DNA from: a virus
IMG/VR virus record: IMGVR_UViG_3300034190_001393
Span: 1 to 22,737 of that record
DNA length: 22,737 nt
Direction: 5' to 3' (one strand)
Shown: in pieces, positions 12,432 to 17,376 of the stretch
Numbering within the stretch: position 1 is the first letter of the stretch
Layout: the number at the start of each line of letters is the position of its first letter
Notes under the pieces: generated by a model
Databases searched by the model: none
What the model saw: the letters and a program-made list of their open reading frames with translations, nothing else
Told to the model about the DNA's origin: nothing
Translations under genes and position numbers: made by a program

Positions 12432-12585
12432 TTTCAGTGTAACTATCACTATATCTAAAACCTTCACGCTTGCAGCTTATGATAAAGAAGCTGCCGTATC
12501 AAAAGCAATTTCTTATGGGATTGACAGAACTTTAAAAGATGCAGAATTCTCTACATCTGTCAAAAAAGTAAACAGCTACGATTAA
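12424..12585 (+). CDS. Hypothetical 53-aa protein
   Basis: The start is placed at ATG 12424, which overlaps the preceding stop by 8 bp; a longer frame from 12382 would lie wholly inside the previous gene. The protein has an N-terminal beta hairpin-like stretch (MNNFSVTITISKTFTLAAYD) and a helix (KEAAVSKAISYGIDRTLKDA), a simple alpha/beta layout seen in many small phage proteins. I do not recognise a family. Confidence 0.5.
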   Translation: MNNFSVTITISKTFTLAAYDKEAAVSKAISYGIDRTLKDAEFSTSVKKVNSYD

Positions 12586-12603
12586 CTTCAGAAAGGACTA
12601 ATC

Positions 12604-13116
12604 ATGCCTAACCATTGTTATCAACAAGTGACGTTAAGTGGTCCTCTAGATCTTATGAGAGAGATACATGAGGAACTCTTCAAGTCATGCAGAGAAGGAT
12701 TTGAACCACAACTTCTTCAACTTATACTACCAATGCCTTTCAGTATGAACAAGTATACTGAAGATGAAAATGGTAACTTCAATGCTGGTTGGTATGATTG
12801 GCGAGTAGAAAACTGGGGTTGCAAATGGGATGTTGCAGATGTAGAAATCCATGACTCTTCGTGGGATGATGATAATAATTTATTACCTTCGTTCATCACA
12901 AGAATACCTCAACACAGTCGAACAGATTATCATGTCAGCTTCAACTGTTGGACTGCTTGGGGTCCACCTATCCACGTATGGGAACACTTACACGAACTTG
13001 GAATCCATGTAGATGCTGACTATCAAGATGAAGGTGGTATGTTTGAGGGTTCATACAGAAATGGTCTACATGATCAATGGGAACCTGATGAAGGTGAAGA
13101 CTACGATGATGAGTGA
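12604..13116 (+). CDS. Api92-like protein with YubB ferredoxin-like domain
   Basis: This 170-aa protein starts MPNHCYQQVTLSG and has the core WYDWRVENWGCKWDV (about residues 63-77), then FNCWTAWGPPIHVWEHL and YQDEGGMFEGSY. This set 'MPN-x-C-x-N/Q-x-V ... WY-x-W-x-x-x-NWG-x-KW-D ... F-x-TAW-x-PP ... Y-x-E-x-G-x-F-x-G' marks the Api92/YubB family, named after the aphid phage APSE protein and plasmid YubB and found on phages and conjugative plasmids. The molecular role is unknown to me; the fold is ferredoxin-like. The C-terminus is very acidic (EPDEGEDYDDE). Ribosome binding site AGAAAGGAC precedes ATG 12604. Confidence 0.75.
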   Translation: MPNHCYQQVTLSGPLDLMREIHEELFKSCREGFEPQLLQLILPMPFSMNKYTEDENGNFNAGWYDWRVENWGCKWDVADVEIHDSSWDDDNNLLPSFITRIPQHSRTDYHVSFNCWTAWGPPIHVWEHLHELGIHVDADYQDEGGMFEGSYRNGLHDQWEPDEGEDYDDE

Positions 13117-13291
13117 TATATTAGAATTAGAACTCTTCAATTATCTAAACGAAATGGAAGAAAGAGGAGATGGACAAGCCACTTACTTATTAAACTTGTG
13201 GCAAATGGATGGACTACCTGAGAGTGTCTTAGATTATATAAACGAAGAGGAACATCTAAAACATTGGAGAAAAGGTTGGAACAGTCAATGA
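13106..13291 (+). CDS. Hypothetical acidic 61-aa protein
   Basis: The start is ATG 13106 (or the adjacent ATG 13109), overlapping the end of the Api92-like gene; a longer frame from 13013 lies inside that gene. The product is a helical acidic protein (LELELFNYLNEMEERGDGQA; VLDYINEEEHLKHWRKGW). AAGGTGAAG upstream can act as ribosome binding site. The stop overlaps the next ATG as ATGA, so it is coupled to the GP88-like gene. I do not recognise a family. Confidence 0.5.
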   Translation: MMSDILELELFNYLNEMEERGDGQATYLLNLWQMDGLPESVLDYINEEEHLKHWRKGWNSQ

Positions 13292-13917
13292 CCCATGCTT
13301 CTGTACACATATCAAAAATGACAGGTAAACTTGAAGGGTTTCGTGCTATCAGTACTAACACTCGTACTAATACGTACTGCCTTGAACAACATGAACGTGC
13401 TGTAGAACACAAAACAGATAACATCTGTGGGGATTGTTACAGTCACACAATGCTCAAAGGCTATCGTAAAAACATGGCTCCAGCCCTTCAACGTAACAGT
13501 GATCTGTTGTCATCTCGTCCTTTGGAACCACAAGAAATCCCCAGGATAAATGATGCAGTATTTCGTTTCTCTGCTCATGGTGAACTCATCAACGATCAAC
13601 ATATGCAGAACCTTATGGCTATCACTGTTGACAATCCTTGGTGTACCTTTGCTTTATGGACTAAACGTGTAGATATTGTATATCGTTGGTTACGTAACAA
13701 TCCTAAACCAGCTAACTTAAATCTTATATACTCTAATCCTAAAAAGTCACACATACTTTCAAAACCACCAAAAGGTTTTGATAAAACATTCAACAATGTA
13801 CTAGCAGATGAGTATATAGACAGACAAAACTGCACTGGTCAAAAATGTCAAGACTGTCGTATCTGCTACACAACTAATGATATAACAACTATTATAGAGA
13901 AGGTTAAGAAATACTAA
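13288..13917 (+). CDS. GP88-like cysteine-rich phage protein
   Basis: ATG 13288 is chosen because it overlaps the upstream stop as ATGA; a TTG at 13264 is the only longer start. The 209-aa product shows Cys31 in NTYC, the motif CGDCY (47-51), then the segment FRFSAHGELINDQHMQNLMA, WCTFALWTKR, and a C-terminal cluster with four cysteines in CTGQKCQDCRIC. This layout matches the phage 'gene product 88' family first named from mycobacteriophages. The two cysteine groups could bind a metal or an iron-sulfur cluster; that is inference. The order of invariant elements (CGDCY, R-F-x-x-x-G-E-x, ALWTK) supports the family call, but no biochemical role is known to me. Confidence 0.68.
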   Translation: MTHASVHISKMTGKLEGFRAISTNTRTNTYCLEQHERAVEHKTDNICGDCYSHTMLKGYRKNMAPALQRNSDLLSSRPLEPQEIPRINDAVFRFSAHGELINDQHMQNLMAITVDNPWCTFALWTKRVDIVYRWLRNNPKPANLNLIYSNPKKSHILSKPPKGFDKTFNNVLADEYIDRQNCTGQKCQDCRICYTTNDITTIIEKVKKY

Positions 13918-14135
13918 TGAAAACTATAATACACGTTAATCAACATAAGATAAAAAGCAACAGCAAAACAGGTTCAAAAGATCCTGTCTTGACTGTAAAA
14001 ACTTACAAATCTAATACTTACACTAACAGAGTAAAAATTGATGGACCATGCACTGTTGTGTATAGTCCTGATAAACCACTATCATGTGGTGCTAAAGTCT
14101 GGATAGAAACACAAGAAAAGGTGACATGCGAATGA
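13917..14135 (+). CDS. Hypothetical 72-aa beta-rich protein
   Basis: This small, basic, Thr/Lys-rich protein looks all-beta: KTIIHVNQHKIKSNSKTG, DPVLTVKTYKSNTYTNRVK, then IDGPCTVVYSPDKPLSCGAK and VWIETQEKV. It is coupled to the GP88-like gene by a TAATG overlap and overlaps the MazG gene by 10 bp. Similar short proteins with 'K-S-N-x-K-T-G ... V-x-x-x-P-x-x-P-L-x-C-G-A-x-V-W' are frequent in marine phages next to nucleotide-metabolism genes; function unknown to me. Confidence 0.6.
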   Translation: MKTIIHVNQHKIKSNSKTGSKDPVLTVKTYKSNTYTNRVKIDGPCTVVYSPDKPLSCGAKVWIETQEKVTCE

Positions 14136-14467
14136 CTATGTATATGAATCAATATCAAACTCAAGCACTAACAACTGCAATCTTTCCAGACGAAGACCCA
14201 ACTGTCGCAATAGCATACCTAAGTCTAGGTCTATGTGGGGAAGCTGGAGAAGTTGCTAATAAAATCAAAAAATGTATTCGTGATGGTAACTCCTATGATG
14301 GTATAGCAGACGAACTTGGAGATGTACTGTGGTATATTGCAGTACTTGCTCATTATCTAGAAGCTGATACAGCTATAAACCTAGATGAAATTGCTGCTAG
14401 AAACTTATACAAACTATCGGAACGAGCGAAGAGAGGAACGCTCCAAGGATCAGGCGATAACCGCTGA
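14126..14467 (+). CDS. mazG: MazG-like nucleotide pyrophosphohydrolase
   Basis: This 113-aa protein is the size of single-domain phage MazG proteins. It has the metal-binding signature of the all-alpha NTP pyrophosphatase fold: E39 and E42 in GLCGEAGEVANKIKK and E63/D66 in ELGDVLWYIA. The family hydrolyses (d)NTPs to monophosphates and pyrophosphate. In marine phages it is a common auxiliary gene, proposed either to recycle host nucleotides or to influence stress signalling. The ribosome binding site AAAAGG lies just before ATG 14126. The chain of overlaps with the neighbours indicates one operon. The substrate cannot be inferred from sequence. Confidence 0.85.
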   Translation: MRMTMYMNQYQTQALTTAIFPDEDPTVAIAYLSLGLCGEAGEVANKIKKCIRDGNSYDGIADELGDVLWYIAVLAHYLEADTAINLDEIAARNLYKLSERAKRGTLQGSGDNR

Positions 14468-14529
14468 TGATGGGCGTCTTGTTTGGACTATGTGTACTAA
14501 TAATAATTCTAGCAGCTAACATAAGATAG
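14467..14529 (+). CDS. 20-aa membrane micro-protein
   Basis: This very short ORF starts with tandem ATG codons overlapping the mazG stop (TGATG) and encodes little more than one hydrophobic helix (MGVLFGLCVLIIILAANIR). Coupled placement and a clean transmembrane profile are the only support. Such one-helix peptides may be membrane effectors or chance ORFs. Confidence 0.4.
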   Translation: MMGVLFGLCVLIIILAANIR

Positions 14530-14537
14530 GATAAACT

Positions 14538-14660
14538 ATGCAAAGTAAAGTAAATATTCTTGAAGTACTAGTAACAGTTATGGAAGAACAAATAGATGAA
14601 CTTTACGAAAGAATTAAATCTATTGAGATCCAACTAAGAAAAGAGAAGACTCATGGCTAA
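14538..14660 (+). CDS. Small 40-aa coiled-coil protein
   Basis: ATG 14538 is preceded by AGGAT and the stop overlaps the next gene by 8 bp. The product is one amphipathic helix with heptad spacing (KVNILEVLVTVMEEQIDELY, then ERIKSIEIQLRKEK), suggesting a short coiled-coil oligomer. I do not recognise it. It fills the gap between the 20-aa micro-protein and the 98-aa gene, with no spare sequence, which supports translation. Confidence 0.5.
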   Translation: MQSKVNILEVLVTVMEEQIDELYERIKSIEIQLRKEKTHG

Positions 14661-14949
14661 AAATCTATTAGGTAAATCAAGATCAACGCAAGACCCATAC
14701 GCTATCTATAAAGGTGATGGTCCATTTGGTCTTACTGAAATGAGACTGCTAAAAACATATCAACTTCCAAAAAACGAATCAACTAATCAATATGCTCGTT
14801 GGTTCGTAGCAGTTAAAACAGATGCAACTTTTGGTAGTTACGAAATGGGTGATAGTTACATCCATGAAGCAACACATGGACTCAAGCTAAACTATGCTAG
14901 TCCAGAGTTTAAAGAACAATATGGTGATACTGTAGGTATCTTGCCATAA
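14653..14949 (+). CDS. Conserved phage protein, 98 aa
   Basis: The protein contains DPYAIYKGDGPFGLTEMRLL, KTYQLPKNE, NQYARWFVAVKTDATFGSYE and MGDSYIHEA. The motif 'L-K-T-Y-Q-x-P-x-x-E ... N-x-Y-A-R-W-F-V-A-V-K-x-x-A-T-x-G-S-x-E-M-G-D' is one I recall from small proteins in many marine podoviruses and siphoviruses, always unnamed. It is globular, without membrane segments, and ends at TAA 14949, just before a structured non-coding stretch. Its wide spread suggests a core phage function, which remains unknown to me. Confidence 0.65.
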   Translation: MAKNLLGKSRSTQDPYAIYKGDGPFGLTEMRLLKTYQLPKNESTNQYARWFVAVKTDATFGSYEMGDSYIHEATHGLKLNYASPEFKEQYGDTVGILP

Positions 14950-14958
14950 CAGACGTGT

Positions 14959-15116
14959 ACCAGTTGTTCTGGTCCTAGTTGGTGGGCAAGATCACCAATG
15001 ATATGAAGCGGCTCACTACCGCAAAAAAATAGCCGATAGAAGTATCTCGCAGATCAAGCTGCGTTAATGTTGGGGGATAATGTGGAGGCAATTTGTTCCT
15101 GAGAAGCACCCCCAAC
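14959..15116 (+). ncRNA. Candidate structured RNA: five consecutive hairpins
   Basis: The gap between genes is filled by perfect inverted repeats: ACCAG/CTGGT (14959-14973), TTGGTG/CACCAA (14979-14998), GCGG/CCGC (15008-15022, or the alternative CGGCT/AGCCG ending at 15035), CGCAG/CTGCG (15048-15063) and GTTGGGGG/CCCCCAAC (15069-15116), the last with a 32-nt loop that can fold further (GGA/TCC). It is more GC-rich than the genes on both sides and has no ORF. I find no tRNA cloverleaf and recognise no known RNA family. The next gene starts at 15143, so it could also act as a leader element. Confidence 0.5.
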
Positions 15117-15142
15117 CTTGATCTAACCATATGGAGATAATT

Positions 15143-15313
15143 ATGATTTCAACATTTCTTACAGCTCTAGTTCATATTGGTATCGGATTAGGTATCAGTG
15201 TAGCAGTTGTCGATATCACTAACACTGTTGTAACTACAGTATCTGAAGAATACTCTAATGCTGTGATTAATGAGACAGTAGATACAGATCTACGTCAACT
15301 AGAAGACGAATAA
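15143..15313 (+). CDS. Small single-pass membrane protein, 56 aa
   Basis: ATG 15143 is preferred because ATGGAGATAATT upstream supplies GGAG at the right distance; the ATG at 15131 would place the start inside that site. The N-terminal half is one hydrophobic helix (FLTALVHIGIGLGISVAVVD). The C-terminal half is polar and acidic (DTDLRQLEDE). I do not recognise a family. It follows the hairpin-rich gap and is convergent with the small-terminase gene, from which it is separated by a terminator and two copies of a direct repeat. Confidence 0.55.
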   Translation: MISTFLTALVHIGIGLGISVAVVDITNTVVTTVSEEYSNAVINETVDTDLRQLEDE

Positions 15314-15324
15314 AAACAAAAAAA

Positions 15325-15355
15325 ACCCCAGAGACTCACACGGAGTCTTTGGGGT
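15325..15355 (-). terminator. Intrinsic terminator for the minus-strand terminase gene
   Basis: ACCCCA-AGACTC pairs with GAGTCT-TGGGGT around ACACG with one mismatch. In the minus direction the hairpin is followed by a run of eight T residues (the A-run at 15318-15325 on the plus strand, which begins at the base of the stem), so it terminates transcripts of the small-terminase gene. For plus-strand transcripts the same hairpin is followed only by CTTATAAT, a weaker signal, but it could act in both directions between the convergent genes. Confidence 0.78.
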
Positions 15356-15368
15356 CTTATAATCTATA

Positions 15369-15384
15369 ACCGACAAAGCGCACT
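15369..15384 (+). repeat. 16-bp direct repeat, copy 2
   Basis: This is an identical copy of ACCGACAAAGCGCACT. It lies between the terminator at 15325-15355 and the small-terminase stop codon, 33 bp (start to start) from copy 3. The extended match with copy 3 includes one more A on the left. Confidence 0.7.
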
Positions 15385-15401
15385 TTCAGGTTTTTTGGTA
15401 A

Positions 15402-15417
15402 ACCGACAAAGCGCACT
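15402..15417 (+). repeat. 16-bp direct repeat, copy 3
   Basis: This is the third identical copy, 20 bp beyond the small-terminase stop codon (15437). Copies 2 and 3 are in tandem in the same orientation. Candidate roles are a packaging (pac) site bound by the small terminase, a replication origin iteron, or a recombination footprint. Confidence 0.7.
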
Positions 15418-15436
15418 GGCAGATTCTTGCAGAATC

Positions 15437-15829
15437 TTACACGATCCGCAAGGCTTTAAGTTTACTGTCAAGCTCTTCATCAGACAAAGCGTCTGTGCCA
15501 AGCTCTTCAATTTGTAATTCTCTGCGTTGAAGTTTGGGTTGCTCGTATTCTGCAACTTTAGCTGCAAGATCACTAGCAGTGTCAAAGTCTTCTTTTTCTA
15601 AAGCTTTAAACATGAGTATCTTCAAGACATCTAAGGAGTTCATATCAACATGATCAAGTACATCTTCCTTATATTTCTTCCAATCTCCCATACTCATCTT
15701 TAAGGCTTGTCTAGCATCACTAGATGCCTTACGAGATGCAGCAGATCTTAATTGCATTTCTTTAGCATTCTCCTTAGTGAATAGGGGAGCTAAATTCTTG
15801 AGACTATTAGGATGTGTTCCTTTGGTCAT
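15437..15829 (-). CDS. terS: Putative terminase small subunit
   Basis: This 130-aa protein has the layout of a small terminase, the subunit that binds the packaging site and loads DNA on the large terminase. It begins THPNSLKNLAPLFTKENAKE, followed by a basic helix (MQLRSAASRKASSDARQALK), a central oligomerisation-like region with DVLKILMFKALEKEDFDTA, and an end resembling many phage small terminases: LAAKVAEYEQPKLQRRELQI, then LSDEELDSKLKALR. It is the only minus-strand gene in the rightward half. A promoter-like motif at 15917-15901 and AGAGGTAATTAAT before ATG 15829 provide expression signals, and a terminator follows at 15355-15325. The large terminase is 7 kb away, which is unusual. Small terminases diverge strongly, so this remains a pattern-based call; a DNA-binding regulator is the alternative. 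Confidence 0.55.
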   Translation of the reverse strand: MTKGTHPNSLKNLAPLFTKENAKEMQLRSAASRKASSDARQALKMSMGDWKKYKEDVLDHVDMNSLDVLKILMFKALEKEDFDTASDLAAKVAEYEQPKLQRRELQIEELGTDALSDEELDSKLKALRIV

Positions 15830-15856
15830 ATTAATTACCTCTTATAGTACTAAATG

Positions 15857-15882
15857 AATTCGACCACAGGGGTCGAATTTTT
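15857..15882 (+). repeat. Perfect hairpin TTCGACC-type with T-run
   Basis: AATTCGACC (15857-15865) pairs perfectly with GGTCGAATT (15871-15879) around ACAGG, followed by TTT. It shares TTCGACCACAGGGG with the hairpin before the SSB gene. It sits in the leader of the small-terminase transcript on the minus strand and ahead of the gene at 15930 on the plus strand. On the plus strand the T5 run would allow weak termination. Confidence 0.5.
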
Positions 15883-15900
15883 AAAGAGAATAACTCCCTT

Positions 15901-15917
15901 CTATAAGGGACTTAGAG
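15901..15917 (-). promoter_or_regulatory. T7-like promoter motif for the small terminase
   Basis: The minus strand reads CTCTAAGTCCCTTATAG then AAGGGAG. The 17-bp block is identical to that at 8467-8451 ahead of the large terminase. Initiation at the final G would give a leader of about 72 nt that contains the TTCGACC hairpin and ends at the small-terminase ATG (15829). The pair of identical motifs would co-regulate the two terminase subunits although they are 7 kb apart. Confidence 0.55.
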
Positions 15918-15929
15918 AAAGGACATTTA

Positions 15930-16184
15930 ATGTCAGATAAAAACGACAATATTGTATACAAACCCGACCATTACACTAGATACGTTATAGAACCTATCAC
16001 ATTTATCATGGAAAACAGACTAGAATTTCACACTGGTAACATAATCAAATATGCTATGAGGGCAGGTCACAAGATCTATGAGGGTGAAGATAAAATTGGC
16101 TCAGAAATTACAGATCTTAGAAAAGTTATGAGATACGCAGAGATGCGGATTGAACAACTAGATCGGGCTGCAAAGAATGAGTAA
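15930..16184 (+). CDS. DUF3310 family protein
   Basis: This 84-aa protein has the family signature KPDHYTRYVIEPITFIMENR followed by FHTGNIIKYAMRAGHK and DLRKVMRYAEMRIEQL. DUF3310 proteins (sometimes called phage nucleotide kinase-like) are common in tailed phages beside nucleotide metabolism genes; the enzymatic label is not well established. The start ATG 15930 follows AGAAAGGAC. It overlaps the next gene by 8 bp. The length matches the core domain without extra domains. Confidence 0.8.
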   Translation: MSDKNDNIVYKPDHYTRYVIEPITFIMENRLEFHTGNIIKYAMRAGHKIYEGEDKIGSEITDLRKVMRYAEMRIEQLDRAAKNE

Positions 16185-16767
16185 AGTTGCAGCATTGTAT
16201 GTTGATACAAAAGGACCATACTCAAAAATAACTAATGTTGATTGTTGGGATGAAAGTAAAGATGCACGTTTATATAATGGACCAGACCCTGTTATAGCAC
16301 ACCCTCCTTGTGGAAGATGGGGTAAAATGGCTCCTGTCAACTTAAAACGATGGGGTGCAAAAATAGGAGATGATAATGGATGTTTTGATGCAGCTTTAAA
16401 ATCAGTTAGAAAATACGGAGGTGTATTAGAACATCCTGCACAAACAATAGCATGGAAAACTTTTGGATTAACAAAACCAAATAAAGAGGGTTGGTTAAAA
16501 GTATCAGAAACTGAATGGGTAGGAGAAGTTTGGCAAAGCGATTATGGACATAAAGCTACTAAGAAAACTTGGTTGTATTTTGTTGGAAATAAAAAACCTT
16601 TAGATTTCATTATGACAAAAACTAAAGGAACCTATCAAGTTGGTGGTGGTGTTCATAAAAACAATAATAAATTACCTAGACTACCTCAAAAAGAAACTCA
16701 CTTAACTCCAATCAATTTTGCTAAGTATTTAGTAAAAATTGCTACAGAAAGTAAACAGAATGGGTAA
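16177..16767 (+). CDS. Methyltransferase-like protein with HPPC and LEHPA motifs
   Basis: This 196-aa protein has HPPCGRWGKMA (H42-C45), GGVLEHPAQTIAW (82-93) and a conserved-looking block SDYGHKATKKTWLYFVG (121-137). The order 'PPC, then a Glu after a hydrophobic strand' resembles motifs IV and VI of cytosine-5 DNA methyltransferases, and homologous-looking phage proteins exist whose function I do not know. A clear SAM-binding FxGxG motif is missing at the N-terminus (LYVDTKGPYSKITNVDCWD is the nearest strand), so catalytic activity is uncertain. It overlaps DUF3310 by 8 bp and the next gene by 8 bp, within one operon. Alternatives are a DNA-modification accessory or an inactive paralogue. 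Confidence 0.5.
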   Translation: MSKVAALYVDTKGPYSKITNVDCWDESKDARLYNGPDPVIAHPPCGRWGKMAPVNLKRWGAKIGDDNGCFDAALKSVRKYGGVLEHPAQTIAWKTFGLTKPNKEGWLKVSETEWVGEVWQSDYGHKATKKTWLYFVGNKKPLDFIMTKTKGTYQVGGGVHKNNNKLPRLPQKETHLTPINFAKYLVKIATESKQNG

Positions 16768-16951
16768 ATTTAAAAAAATAGAAACAGAAATTGATGAGAT
16801 AATTAGAGTTACCTACATGCTAGGTGATTGGTGTACAGAAAAAGAATTTATAGAAATAGTGTATGCAAAATGTTTAGATAACGAAATCTGCAACACATAC
16901 ATGGAATATGCTAACAAAAGAATCAATGAGGTACTATATGAGTTGGATTAA
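16760..16951 (+). CDS. Hypothetical 63-aa protein
   Basis: ATG 16760 overlaps the upstream stop by 8 bp and is preferred to an upstream ATG inside the previous gene. The protein is helical and slightly acidic, with three cysteines (W-C-T, K-C-L, I-C-N) and the segment IETEIDEIIRVTYMLGDWCT. I do not recognise a family. It overlaps the DUF1127 gene by 14 bp. Confidence 0.5.
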   Translation: MGKFKKIETEIDEIIRVTYMLGDWCTEKEFIEIVYAKCLDNEICNTYMEYANKRINEVLYELD

Positions 16952-17177
16952 AGACGTAGCAGAGCTTCTGCGAAAACGAGCTAATATAAACGCAACAGTT
17001 AGAGAATTACACTTATTAAGTGATAATGAATTAAAAGATATTGGCATTTATAGGAGTCAAATTGAAGAAGTTGCACGAGGAATCATTGATTTTCACAGAG
17101 CAGTAAGAGATAAAACAGAAGAGCCAGAAGGTCTTGATGGATTTAAAGATATCCAAGGCTCAAGAGAGGATAAATAG
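16938..17177 (+). CDS. DUF1127 domain protein
   Basis: ATG 16938 has GAGG at good spacing and gives 79 aa, starting MSWIKDV. The body fits the DUF1127 (YjiS-like) pattern: an Arg/Lys-rich helix (ELLRKRANINATVRELHLLS) then DNELKDIGIYRSQIEEVARG, compare 'R-x-L-x-x-L-S-D-x-x-L-x-D-I-G-L/I-x-R-S-x-I'. In Alphaproteobacteria small DUF1127 proteins are abundant, and at least one, from Rhodobacter, has been described as RNA-binding. A copy in a phage suggests host-derived control of RNA or metabolism and supports an alphaproteobacterial host, both as inference. The C-terminal 25 residues are a polar tail without motif. Confidence 0.72.
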   Translation: MSWIKDVAELLRKRANINATVRELHLLSDNELKDIGIYRSQIEEVARGIIDFHRAVRDKTEEPEGLDGFKDIQGSREDK

Positions 17178-17178
17178 C

Positions 17179-17376
17179 ATGTGGATACTCATGTGGATGC
17201 AATTACTATCAGGAATACAAGTAGAACACTACCAATTAGGATCTTTTACAAAAGAAGTTGAGTGCAAAAAAGCAGAATCTCGTGCTCAAGTAATGAAACA
17301 AAACAATGGAACAGCTATCTTTTGTGTAAAGGTAGACATAGAAAGGTTTTTGAATGATAATAGCGACTTATATTGA
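17179..17376 (+). CDS. Hypothetical 65-aa protein with hydrophobic N-terminus
   Basis: ATG 17179 follows AGAGGATAAATAGC; a longer frame from 17134 would overlap the DUF1127 gene. The first 13 residues (MWILMWMQLLSGI) are hydrophobic and could be a short signal or anchor; the rest (QLGSFTKEVECKKAESRAQV, NGTAIFCVKVDIERF) is a small polar domain with two cysteines that could form a disulfide if exported. Its stop overlaps the ThyX start by 23 bp. I do not recognise a family. Confidence 0.5.
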   Translation: MWILMWMQLLSGIQVEHYQLGSFTKEVECKKAESRAQVMKQNNGTAIFCVKVDIERFLNDNSDLY

